38,785 nt of DNA, taken from positions 19,550-58,334 of the forward strand of contig BQMY01000093.1 of NCBI GenBank assembly GCA_022181065.1, read 5' to 3'. This document shows positions 11,011-21,300 of this stretch, in pieces; the stretch's first letter is position 1; every line of letters begins with the position of its first letter. The DNA comes from Melioribacteraceae bacterium. Lineage in GTDB: Bacteria > Bacteroidota > Ignavibacteria > Ignavibacteriales > Melioribacteraceae. Below the pieces are notes generated by a model. That model ran no database searches and was not told the DNA's origin. It worked only from the letters and a program-made list of their open reading frames with translations. The position numbers and the translations under genes were made by a program.

Positions 11011-13476
11011 TTACAAGGCTTTTTTCGCCTCGGAAGCAATCCTTTTTACCATTGGTACAGTATAGATATTGTCTCCTATCCTGTCATAATCAGCCTTTTC
11101 ATCAATAAATTTGATGGATTTTTCGAGATAGGATTTCTCTCCGGTCAACTGGTATAGTCTGTACTGAAGTTCAAAATCATTCGACTCACTCCCCTTTACT
11201 CTGCTGATTAACGAATCTAATTTCACTTCCTGATTCAGCATTTTTCTTGCAAGGAGAGATTGCGCGAGAGATATATTTCCAAGTTTTTCGTTATGTTCTC
11301 CAAGATCTGTATCACTTTGAAATGCAAGTGATATGCTTAACAATGAATCTGCTTTCTGATAATCTTCCAACTGAAGATACGTTGCGCCTAATCCCCGGGA
11401 GGCAAATATAAGATCCTCCGGATAGGCATATACGATAGCAGCCTTGTATGCCTCCTCAAAATGAACGAGCGCTGACTTATACTTACCCGACGCATAGTAC
11501 AAATCCCCGAGGTACAAATTTGTAGTAAGTATTCCCACCCGGTCATCAATAGACATCTGCATGTTGTAAGCGCTATCCAGCAATGATTCCGCGGTATCAA
11601 AATCATAGATTTCGGTATATAACAGTCCAAGACCGCCAAGAGTAAACGCAATTTCTTCCCTGTTGCCCATCTGTTCTTTCAACCCGAGTGCCTTGCGATA
11701 AAACTCCTCGGAAAGTTCGTAATCTTTTTTTCGCTGATAATTTGAACCGATCGTATGAAGAATGTAAGTCTGAAGATATTTATCATCCGCTTCCTCAAAA
11801 ATTTCCTTTGCCTTAAAGCTTACATCCAAACATTTGTCCACATCACCCATATCAGAGTATAAAGCGCCAAGATTGATGTAATTCATCCCGATACTTTTCT
11901 GATCATCAGCCTCAATACACATATCAATGGCTTTATTATAATATTTCAGCGCGCGGTCATAATCCAGTCTTTCATGATAGATCAAGCCGATATTTGCCTG
12001 AACTGCCGAATTTAACTTCCCATACCGGAATGTCTGGAGAAGATCAGCGCACTTCTTATAATAGTCCATTGCCTCATCGTACTTTCCTTTTCCGTAATAA
12101 ATATTACCAAAATTACAGAGCATACTCGCCTGAATACCTTTATCTCCAAGCTCTTCAGCCTTTAAATTTGCTTTTCTGAATATTTCAAGAGCCTTGTCAT
12201 CATCTCCTACCACAAAATAAGAATATCCAAGCTGGTCCTGAGCCTTCAGCAGATTTTCGTCGAGTTCAATCGCTCGTTCCAGCAAACCCCTGGCAATTTC
12301 CAGGTCTTCCTTGTTTTCGCGCGTATGAAATTTATATTTACCTTTAAGATAATATTCATATGCCTGAGTATTAATTGTGGGTACCCTGGAAATCTCCTCG
12401 GCTGCTGTTATCCCGAGAGCTGTAAGTATATTTGAAGCGATATCCCCGACAATTACCGGAGAGCTATCAAGTGGCACATTCCACTTCTTCGCGTATTTGC
12501 TCACCCCTGATTCAGTTTCTACAAGCTGGCAACGCAAACTGAATGAATCTTCCTGCTTGTGCATACTGCTGGTAAAAAGGTACTTCACTTTCAGTTTTGC
12601 CGCAATATCTTCCAGACTTGCATCTTCCGCAAGGTTGAGCACTTCCCTGATTGATGAAACTTTCACCTCACCGGAGCTCGCGACTTTAACAATTAAATCT
12701 TCTGTAATACCTCGCATCCAGAACTGGTCTTCTTCATTTCCCAGGTTTTCCATAAGAAGGATAGCCACAGAGGGTATCTCACTTTTGCCCGGATTATAAA
12801 AATACAAACCGATAACCGCTACAAAAAGCACAACCAGGGCAGCAATGATATACCTCTGATTTTTACCAAGTCGGCTTACATCTTTCTCCAGCTTGGCTGT
12901 CACTTTTGTGATATCCGTTTCCGGCAGACCATGCGAGGTAATACAATAAACTTTTACCTCCTGCCTTACGCCCTTGAACATCGGCTGTGAGATAAACTTT
13001 GTTGTGATTTCCGGACTGCTGGATATATCATCATTCACTTTATTGGAAATCGCGATTCCGCCAACTGCTGAGAATGGCTCCATCCTCGCGGCGATATTAA
13101 CATCATCCCCGAAAACATCATTTCCGCTGAAAAGTATATCCCCCTGATGGATACCTATTCTGAGGTTGAGTCCGTCAATATCTTTTGTTACATGCTGAAT
13201 TTTAATGGCGCAATTAACCGCTTGCTTGGAACTGGGAAAACTGAGCAGCAATCCGTCACCCATCTCCTTGAGCCACTCTCCATCATGCTCTTCCACTACA
13301 GGTTTGAGTAATTCACGCTGCAATTCTACAAGAGCAAACGCTTTCTCCTCGTCAGATGAAGATAATTTTGTAAAACCGGCAATATCGGTGAACATAATTG
13401 CCGCGAGTTTCCGTTTTTTAGTATTAGAAGACTCCATTGTCTTGATATAATTTTTAGAATTGTTTTTCTCTTCCAT
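11011..13476 (-). CDS. Class III adenylate cyclase with transmembrane segment and TPR sensor region
   Basis: An 821-residue fusion. Residues 22-180 form a class III nucleotide cyclase domain with both metal-binding aspartates (D31 in FTDIAGFT, D74 in EMGDGLLL), K70 and D120 in the adenine-specifying positions, and N127 and R131 in VNIAARME as transition-state residues, so ATP cyclisation to cAMP is predicted. A single membrane helix lies at about 209-227 (YIIAALVVLFVAVIGLYFY). It is followed by a TolB/FlgO-like segment (SVAILLMENLGNEEDQFWMR, about 236-345) and then about ten TPR repeats (for example DEAMDYYKKCADL, DRALKYYNKAIDM) to near residue 760. The start at 13476 has no clear ribosome site; M14 (13437) is an alternative. 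It is probably inner-membrane bound with the cyclase in the cytoplasm and the TPR region outside, and may share a transcript with the AraC gene. Confidence 0.88.
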   Translation of the reverse strand: MEEKNNSKNYIKTMESSNTKKRKLAAIMFTDIAGFTKLSSSDEEKAFALVELQRELLKPVVEEHDGEWLKEMGDGLLLSFPSSKQAVNCAIKIQHVTKDIDGLNLRIGIHQGDILFSGNDVFGDDVNIAARMEPFSAVGGIAISNKVNDDISSSPEITTKFISQPMFKGVRQEVKVYCITSHGLPETDITKVTAKLEKDVSRLGKNQRYIIAALVVLFVAVIGLYFYNPGKSEIPSVAILLMENLGNEEDQFWMRGITEDLIVKVASSGEVKVSSIREVLNLAEDASLEDIAAKLKVKYLFTSSMHKQEDSFSLRCQLVETESGVSKYAKKWNVPLDSSPVIVGDIASNILTALGITAAEEISRVPTINTQAYEYYLKGKYKFHTRENKEDLEIARGLLERAIELDENLLKAQDQLGYSYFVVGDDDKALEIFRKANLKAEELGDKGIQASMLCNFGNIYYGKGKYDEAMDYYKKCADLLQTFRYGKLNSAVQANIGLIYHERLDYDRALKYYNKAIDMCIEADDQKSIGMNYINLGALYSDMGDVDKCLDVSFKAKEIFEEADDKYLQTYILHTIGSNYQRKKDYELSEEFYRKALGLKEQMGNREEIAFTLGGLGLLYTEIYDFDTAESLLDSAYNMQMSIDDRVGILTTNLYLGDLYYASGKYKSALVHFEEAYKAAIVYAYPEDLIFASRGLGATYLQLEDYQKADSLLSISLAFQSDTDLGEHNEKLGNISLAQSLLARKMLNQEVKLDSLISRVKGSESNDFELQYRLYQLTGEKSYLEKSIKFIDEKADYDRIGDNIYTVPMVKRIASEAKKAL

Positions 13477-13654
13477 AAAAATAACAATTTGAATATTAAG
13501 AAATAGTAAATATTTACTTTATAACTCTTCCGCTACCAACAAAACACCTTTGAATAATCAAGAATTAAAGATTTACAAATATAAAACTTTTTTACAGTTG
13601 CATTTGTTTGTATAAGAGAACTCTAAAACTAAAATCATTGGAGGTTTAATATAT

Positions 13655-14602
13655 ATGGCAAAAAAAGTTATTGCGGTAGCCGGCGCTACCGGTGCACAGG
13701 GTGGTGGATTAGCCGAGGCGATTCTGGCTGATCCCAACAGTGAATTTTCAGTACGGGCTTTAACTCGAAATCCCGATTCAGATAAAGCAAAAGAGTTAGC
13801 CGGAAAAGGCGCGGAAGTTGTAAAAGCAGATGTGGATGATCCCGCAAGTATCAGGGCGGCATTCAAAGGTGCCTACGGTGCGTTTTGTGTAACCTTTTAC
13901 TGGGAACATTTTTCACCCGAAAAGGAAATGTGGCACGCAAGAACTTATGCCGAAGCGGCTAAGGTAGCCGGACTCCAGCATGTAATCTGGTCAACGCTTG
14001 AAGATACAAGGAATTGGGTGCCCCTTAACAGTGATTCAATGCCAACACTTATGGAAAATTACAAGGTACCTCATTTCGACGCTAAAGGTGAATCAAATAA
14101 ATATTTCACAGAATCAGGAATCCCGGTCACACTCCTTAATACTTCCTTTTACTGGGATAACATGATCTATTTCGGTATGGAACCCAAACCCGGACCTGAT
14201 GGGAAACTCGCGATTACTTTTCCAATGGGTGATAAAAAGTTGCCGGGAATATCAGCCGCGGACATTGGTAAATGTTCGTATGGTATATTTAAGGGAGGAA
14301 ACGAATACACAGGTAAAACTGTGGGTATCGCAGGCGAATTTCTTACCGGTTCGGAAATGGCGGATATTTTATCCGGCGCGATGGGTCAACCTGTATTCTA
14401 CAATGAAGTTGATCCCGAAACTTATCGCGGCTTCGGATTCCCGGGAGCTGATGATCTTGGAAATATGTTCCAGTTCAAACGTGACTTTAATGAAGATTTC
14501 TGTAATGGCAGGGATCTAACGCTTTCTAAAAAATTAAACCCGCACTTGCAGAATTTCGCGATGTGGCTTAACGAAAACAAAAGCAGAATTCCGTTAGATT
14601 AA
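13655..14602 (+). CDS. NmrA-like NAD(P)-binding atypical SDR
   Basis: A 315-residue Rossmann-fold protein. The dinucleotide-binding loop GATGAQGGG sits at residues 10-18. The next strands (VRALTRNP, VVKADVDDP, AFCVTFYW) match NmrA / HSCARG-type proteins, which bind NAD(P)H and often act as redox sensors or quinone/aldehyde reductases. The SDR YxxxK pair is not evident, which favours NmrA-type regulation or sensing over classical dehydrogenase activity. A GGAGG ribosome site (13640-13644) supports the start. It is transcribed divergently from the cyclase gene across a 178-base spacer and closed by its own terminator, so it stands alone. Confidence 0.85.
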   Translation: MAKKVIAVAGATGAQGGGLAEAILADPNSEFSVRALTRNPDSDKAKELAGKGAEVVKADVDDPASIRAAFKGAYGAFCVTFYWEHFSPEKEMWHARTYAEAAKVAGLQHVIWSTLEDTRNWVPLNSDSMPTLMENYKVPHFDAKGESNKYFTESGIPVTLLNTSFYWDNMIYFGMEPKPGPDGKLAITFPMGDKKLPGISAADIGKCSYGIFKGGNEYTGKTVGIAGEFLTGSEMADILSGAMGQPVFYNEVDPETYRGFGFPGADDLGNMFQFKRDFNEDFCNGRDLTLSKKLNPHLQNFAMWLNENKSRIPLD

Positions 14603-14613
14603 ATATTATTATC

Positions 14614-14640
14614 GAGCTTCCAAACGGAAGCTCTTTTTTT
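14614..14640 (+). terminator. Rho-independent terminator after the NmrA-like gene
   Basis: A perfect 8-bp stem GAGCTTCC-AAAC-GGAAGCTC (14614-14633) is followed by seven T residues. Confidence 0.95.
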
Positions 14641-14805
14641 ATCAATTTAATAATCCATGTTATCATACCTATAATATTTTCACCTCAAAAATGCCTCATT
14701 TTATTTGGTATTGCTATCGTTATCAAATGGCACAAATATTGGCGTAGATAATTGTGGAGTATGAACTCCAATATTCAAACTATGGAGCCAATAATTGAGG
14801 ATAAA

Positions 14806-17319
14806 ATGAAATTTATGACACTTCTCTGCCTTTCTATTAGTCTTTCGTTAGCTACTGTCGGGGCACAGGGCGACGATCCAAGCAAACCGATCGAAGATAT
14901 CATAAAAAAAATGACCCTGGAAGAAAAAATCGATTTTATCGGAGGTTACAATTCCTTTAACATTCGAGGTTATGAACATCTGGGAATCCCCGAAATAAAG
15001 TTTGCCGACGGACCTGTAGGTGTCAGGAATTATGGTAAATCTACATCCTACCCCGCAAGTATAACTCTCGCTGCATCCTTCGATAAAAATATCGCTGAAA
15101 AGGTTGGTAAAGCAATTGCTATGGAAGCAAGGACAAAAAATGTTCATGTTATGCTCGGTCCGGGAATGAATATCTACAGAATGCCCCTCTGCGGAAGGAA
15201 CTTTGAATATCTCGGTGAGGATCCGTTTCTCGCAGGAGAACTTGCGGCTGCATATATAATCGGGATGCAGGAAGAAGGTATTGTCGCAACCGCCAAACAC
15301 TACGTTGCGAATAACCAGGAATATCAGCGACATCACGTGTCCTCTGATATGGATGAAAGAACTCTGCATGAAATTTATCTTCCTGCTTTCAAAACCACGG
15401 TGCAAAAAGGTAAAGTCGCGGCGATCATGACCGCGTATAACCTGATAAACGGAATTCACGCCTCGGAACATAATCACCTGATAAATAAAATTCTTAAAGG
15501 CAAATGGGGATTCGACGGGTTCGTAATGTCCGACTGGGTATCAACCTATGACGGTTCCGCTTGCGCGACAGGTGGACTTGATCTTGAGATGCCCTCGGGT
15601 AAAATGATGAATCGCGAAACCTTAATTCCCCTAATCAAGGATGGCACAATCTCGGAAGAAATTATTAATGACAAAATAAGAAGGATTTTATGAGTTTACG
15701 ATCGTTTTGATTTTTTCGACAATCCGGATGTGAGCACGGGTTATACACTTGACGAAAATTTTGTAAGAAATACATCACTCGAAGCTGCCCGCGGAGGTAT
15801 GGTTCTGTTAAAGAATGAAAATAATTCCCTTCCACTCAAGAAAGAAAAAATCAAAAAAATTGCAGTTATAGGACCAAATGCCGAGAATGTAATTTCGGGC
15901 GGAGGTGGAAGTTCATACGTTGACCCTCTGTATCCTGTTTCACTCTACGAGGCGATTAAAAGAGTTGCCGGAGAAGATGTAGAAGTGAAAACACAGCCCG
16001 GTGTTTATACCGGTGTCGAACTCCCTTCTGATATTTTTGAGTATGATGACCTCTACACTTATAAAGATGGAGAGAAAGTAAAAGGAGTATTCGCCGAATA
16101 TTATCAGGGAATGAAACTTCAAGGAAATACAATTCTTGAAGAATATCATGAAAGATTTAATTTCAAAAATGAAGATTTCTGGAACCTGCCCGGCATCCCT
16201 GAAACAGAATTTTCTGTCAGATTTACATGCTATTACACACCAAAAGAATCGGACAATTATATCGTTGGTATATCAGGGGACGACGGATACAAAGTAACTC
16301 TCGATGGCGAAACTGTCATTCTCAACTGGCGCGACCAGGGAGATACTCCTGCTCTTGCTGAATGTAAACTAACAGCCGGAAAGGAATACAAACTGGTCAC
16401 AGAATTTTACCAGAATGGTGGTGAAGCGATTTTACGCCTCGGAGTAAAAAAGAGTGAATCGATTATTGATCCTGCGTCACTTGAACCGGCTGCACTCGCC
16501 GCGGCAAAAGACGCGGATGTTGTTATTATGGCTGTCGGATTTAACGGCAAAACAGAAAGTGAAGGTTTTGACAGAACTTTCGAGATGCCATACAACCAAT
16601 CCGAATTAATAAACAAAATCGCAAGGGTTAATTCAAATGTATTTGTTGTCTTGAACTCGGGTGGTAATGTAGAAACGCGCAGTTGGATAGATAATGTTAA
16701 AGGATTATTACACGCCTGGTATCCGGGACAGGAAGGAAATCTTGCCGCTGCGGAGATACTTTTTGGTAAAACCAATCCAAGCGGAAAACTCCCCGCTTCA
16801 TTCGCTAAAACCATTGAAGAAAATCCATGCTACAATACCTATTTCGACAAGGATGGTGATTTGAAGGTGTTTTACGACGAAGGCATTTTTATGGGTTACC
16901 GCTACTGGGATAAAACAGAATCAAAACCCCGCTTTCCATTCGGTTACGGATTATCATACACAACATTTGCTTTTGATAAACTATATGGAATGGCAAAAAC
17001 TTACAATCAAAATGAAGATGTAAATTTTAGTGTTACACTTAGTAACACCGGTAAAATGGATGGTTCAGAGGTTGTTCAGGTTTATGTTGCTGATCCTGTA
17101 TCAAAACTTCCCCGCCCGGTAAAAGAGTTAAAAGAATTTTCAAAAGTTAATCTCAAAGCCGGTGAAACGAAATCGATAGATTTTACATTGGGTCCGGATG
17201 CATTTAAGTATTATGATCCCGAAGTTCATGACTGGGTTTTCGAACCTGGTGAATTTATTATTATGGTGGGAAATTCATCTGATAATATTTTGCTGGAACA
17301 AAAGATTACAATTGAATAG
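14806..17319 (+). pseudogene. Secreted GH3 beta-glucosidase with PA14 insert, interrupted by an in-frame TGA
   Basis: Read through, this is one 837-codon frame for a glycoside hydrolase family 3 enzyme. ATG 14806 has a GAGG ribosome site and gives a signal peptide (MKFMTLLCLSISLSLATVGA). The (beta/alpha)8 domain carries GRNFEYLGEDP, KH (164-165) and the nucleophile D243 in FVMSDWVS. A TGA at 15691-15693 (codon 296) follows KIRRIL, and the same frame continues VYDRFDFFDNP, exactly where intact GH3 proteins continue, usually with Arg (CGA to TGA would explain it). The downstream part (open from GTG 15730 to 17319) holds the alpha/beta sandwich (GMVLLKNENNSLPL), a PA14 domain (about 16080-16450, VFAEYYQGMKLQG ... 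SGDDGYKVTLDG), NPSGKLPASF and a fibronectin-like C-terminal domain. With no ribosome site at the second half, the gene is probably inactivated, unless the TGA is a sequencing error or is suppressed. Expected substrate: beta-linked glucosides in the periplasm. Confidence 0.85.
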
Positions 17320-17352
17320 AATATTTCTCTTAATTTAGTTGAAATTCGTTTT

Positions 17353-18172
17353 GTCATGCCCTTCGCCCCGGCGAACTGATCGGGCATCTATACTCTGGAA
17401 TTGAAAAACTCTTACCTCAACCCCTAACCCCTTCTCCTGTAAACAAGAGAAGGGGAATAAATAATTGGATGAGTCCTACGATTGTTTGAGCGAATCCGCC
17501 ATTGACAAGGGATAGGCTCCTGAGGCACTCGAAGGGCCGGATATACTTACTTAATCACGCATTCACGGGAGTTTGAAAGGCTTACCCACTTACTATCCTT
17601 GGTTCCTCAACATCCGTAGCCTCGATATTAAATGTTTTGTCAGGCTCTTATTCGCGGCGAATCAGGGTGAGGTCAACTTTCATAAAAGACTGGATTCCCG
17701 TTTTCACGGAAATGACAAAAGAAAGGGACAACTCAATATTTGTTCTGTCATGCCCTTCGCCCCGGCGAACTGATCGGGCATCTATACTCTGGAATTGAAA
17801 AACTCTGACCTCAACCCCTAACCCCTTCTCCTGTAAACAAGAGAAGGGGAATAAATAATTGGATGAGTCCTACGATTGTTTGAGCGAATCCGCCATTGAC
17901 AAGGGATAGGCTCCTGAGGTACTCGAAGGGCCGGATATACTTACTTAATCACGCATTCACGGGAGTTTGAAAGGCTTACCCACTTACTATCCTTGGTTCC
18001 TCAACATCCGTAGCCTCGATATTAAATGTTTTGTCAGGCTCTTATTCGCGGCGAATTAGAGTGAGGTCAACTTTCATAAAATCCGGATTCCCGTTTTCAC
18101 GGAAATGACAAAAGAAAGGGACAACTCAATATTTGTTTTGTCATGCCATTCAAAAGGGCATCCGGTTTTTAA
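17353..18172. repeat. 394-bp direct tandem repeat, two copies plus a truncated third start
   Basis: Copies run 17353-17746 and 17747-18139 (2-base deletion in the second); a third GTCATGCC...GGGCATCC element begins at 18140 and then diverges. Each copy contains a GTCATGCCC...GGGCATC hairpin, a CCCCTTCTC...GAGAAGGGG hairpin (17428-17455) and a reversed dRS3-like hairpin near its end (17690-17716). No plausible protein is encoded. The stretch 18173-18305 holds only the hairpin listed at 18245. Confidence 0.88.
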
Positions 18173-18244
18173 GCCCACCGTTTAAAACAACAAAGAAGGA
18201 TCAATGACCCTCCCCTGCTAAATTATATTATCTGATCTTCGTAA

Positions 18245-18282
18245 AGACGGCATATCATGTGCGCCGTGGCGTAATGCCGTCT
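18245..18282. repeat. AGACGGCAT...ATGCCGTCT hairpin
   Basis: A 9-bp perfect stem (18245-18253 / 18274-18282) around a 20-base GC-rich loop containing GCGCC and GGCG. It lies just past the stop of the delta-60 gene. It may act as a transcript end, but no T run follows on the minus strand; a related sequence occurs in each 159-bp repeat near 9245. Confidence 0.55.
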
Positions 18283-18305
18283 CTACTAATCAATATAAAA
18301 AATAA

Positions 18306-21300
18306 CTACTTCATTAAGATCATCTTCTTTACAGAACTATTCTGACCTGCGTCAATTCTGTAGAAATAAACACCACTGCTCAGTTCAGAAGCATTGAAAT
18401 TCACATTGTGTGTTCCCGCCGGTTTAAATCCGTCAACCAGAACCGCTACTTCACTTCCCAAAATATTGTAAACACTCAATCTTACATTGGTACCTTCGGG
18501 AAGCGAATATGTTATCGCAGTGGACGGGTTAAACGGATTAGGATAGTTCTGTGATAATTCAAATTCTGCAGGAAGAACATCATCTTCAACTGATGTTAAA
18601 GTTCCTCCGGTACTGAATTTACCCGTATTCGAATAATATGAGAAACTGCCGTCATCATTTTTGGTTTTTACTCTCCAGTAGTAGACAGAATTACTATTAA
18701 GATCACTAACAACCTGATTTGAATTTGTTATGTTTTCTATAACAGTTGATCCTGCCATCTCAAAATTGTTTGCTATTTCGAGTGTGTAGGATGATCCGCT
18801 TACCGGTCCGGTAGGAACAAACCAGGTTAGCTGAGGATTGGATGTATTGATCATTACATTATCAGGTCCTCCCGCAACAGGTTGAGCCGGAGCGCTTCCG
18901 GGCATCACAACAAATGTACCCTGAGGATTTGAGAAATTGGAATAATTTCCGCCACCGTAATTGCTTCTAACTTTCCAGTAATATGTTGCTCCGGGAACGA
19001 GATTTGACACAGCCACGCTTTGTGCAGCCGAGGTTACGGTAGTCGTAACTCCTGGCGCGTAAACATCAGAGTAACTGTACACAACTTCATACTCCACAAT
19101 TCCGGTCGTTGAACCGTTCATATACCATGACAATGTAGCTTCGGTATCGTAAACCTGATCTCCACCGGTGGGATATGAAACTATCGGTGCGCCAGCAACG
19201 GATGCTCCAATGATAGTGAATGATCCTTCTCCCCAATCAGATAAAGAACCGTCATTTGCGGCTACCGCCCAATAATATGTGGTTCCAAAATCAAGCGCGT
19301 TTGTAAGTGTGATCGAAGTATTATTAACACCACTAACTGAATAAGTCGAATCAAAATCAGTATTCCAGTTGCTGGAATTGGCTCCTTCTTTCAACCGAAC
19401 TACATAGCCGGTAACACCAAGACTAGAACCTTCGAGATACCAGCTCAAAGTTGGATTAGCTGTGTACATCACCGGATTTCCGGTTGGCCAGGACGCTACA
19501 GGATAACTTGAACCCGTACCTCCGGCAACAGTAAATGCCGAAGCACCTGCCGACAAGGAATCGGTTCCGTTAGTTGCGGTCGCAAACCATTCATATGTAC
19601 TTCCGGGTGTTAACCCGTTTAACTGCTGGTACATATTAGCGGTGGTTCCTGCATGAGTCCATGCTCCACCACCGGTCCTGTAATAAACATTATATGTCAG
19701 ACCTGTACCTGCAGCATTAAGATACCAGTAAACAGTCGGGGATGTTGTATATACAAGTACATTCCCTGTCGGGTATGATAATACCGGAGTAACCACCGTA
19801 CCCGCACCATTAGTTGTGAACAATGAAGAAGCGCTGTAACCCGATGTGTTCTCTTCAGCAGTGCCTCTCAGGTACACAGATTGGATTTGCCATTCATAAT
19901 TATTACCCGGCTGCAAAGCGGTCACGATGGTATAATACATATTATCGATATCTGTGATTTCTGTCCAGCTACCGGAACCAACAACACGATATCTCACATC
20001 ATAATCGAGCCCGGTCTGAAGCGAATTCTGATACCAGTATAAAGTTGGATTATTAGTATATACCAGGTTGCCGCCAACAGGCCATGAAGCTAAAGGAATT
20101 TCCGCGCCACCTGCTGTTTCAAACTCAACAGTTGACGAATAACTGATAATCTCATCAGATAAATTTTTTACAATAACTCGCCAGTAATATGTCTGACCAT
20201 ATAGCAATGAAATTGAGGTTGATAAATTTGTTGTAGTTACATCAAAATCAGGCGTTGCAGACCAATCAGCGTTACCACCTGATGTGGCTCTTGTGACCTG
20301 TATATTAAACTTTAGGTTGTTGGCGCTTTGACCAAGATACCAGGAAAACAAAGTTGGATTGCTATAAACAATTCCTCCTGTGGGGTTGCCGAAAAATACT
20401 GCGACGTTGTTTATAGTTGTAAAATGCATATCGGAAGTGTAAAACTCACCACCGCTGCCGATAACAGAAGCAACCTTCCAATAGTAAGTTGTTCCATTAC
20501 CAAGTGGGAAATTGCTGTCAAATTCGGTAAAAGATACTGTTGTATCATTACCGACGTTCTGTTCATAAATTTTATTGCTGAAAGCCGCATCAGTCGCAAT
20601 AATTAGTTTGTATGAAGCAGCTCCCGAAACAGGATTCCACGTAAAGGTTGGCAGAATTGACTGACCTGTAATTCCGTTCACAGGTCCGACTACAGATGGT
20701 GAAGGAAGGGTGATTTGTGTATTATTGAGTCGAGCGATCGTACCCTTGTAACCACTGTTATCTCCCGATCCTATACCAATAATTTTGTTATCATCTTGAA
20801 TATAAAGTTTATGTATTCTGTCATACAGACCAACAGACAAGTTAAAATAAGCATGCCCATCGGTATCAAACCCTGTATCCAGAGAACCATCGGAGTTAAA
20901 TTTTGAGACTAGCTGAGATTCACCACCAATATTTACATATCCTCCGGCATAAATTTTATCTTCTACAGAGGAATAAACGATATCATTTGTGACAGTATTA
21001 GTATTAGAGACTCTATACGCGTTTATTCCGCCTGTTCCAAAAGTAGCATCTACACTACCGTCAGCATTCATACCGGCAAGGAATCCATGATAATTACCAA
21101 AACGCTGATAAAAGCCACCCGCTACAAGCTTACCGCTCGAGAGTTGAACAACATCCATCAAATAATCCCAATCTCCAAGCGCAAACGGGAAATCAGAACC
21201 GTTAAAAAGCACAATGCCATCCCCGCTGAAAGTAACATCGCTGGCACCATTAGCTGAATATCTCGCCACGAATGAAGTATGAGCCGGAGCTGTAAAACCC

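Noticed and set aside
10944-11013. TAAGTTAA ... TTAACTTA inverted repeat between the cyclase and AraC genes
   Set aside because: The arms are AT-rich and 54 bases apart and one overlaps the cyclase stop codon; likely chance.
14755-14770. TGGAGT-ATGA-ACTCCA palindrome before the GH3 gene
   Set aside because: Only six bases per arm with no second copy found, and it sits in a spacer with no linked regulator; not enough to call an operator.
15691-15693. TGA recoded as an amino acid (selenocysteine or reassigned codon)
   Set aside because: Other genes here (AraC regulator, symporter, SDR) end naturally at TGA, the expected residue is Arg rather than Cys, and no stable hairpin of SECIS type was noticed just after it.
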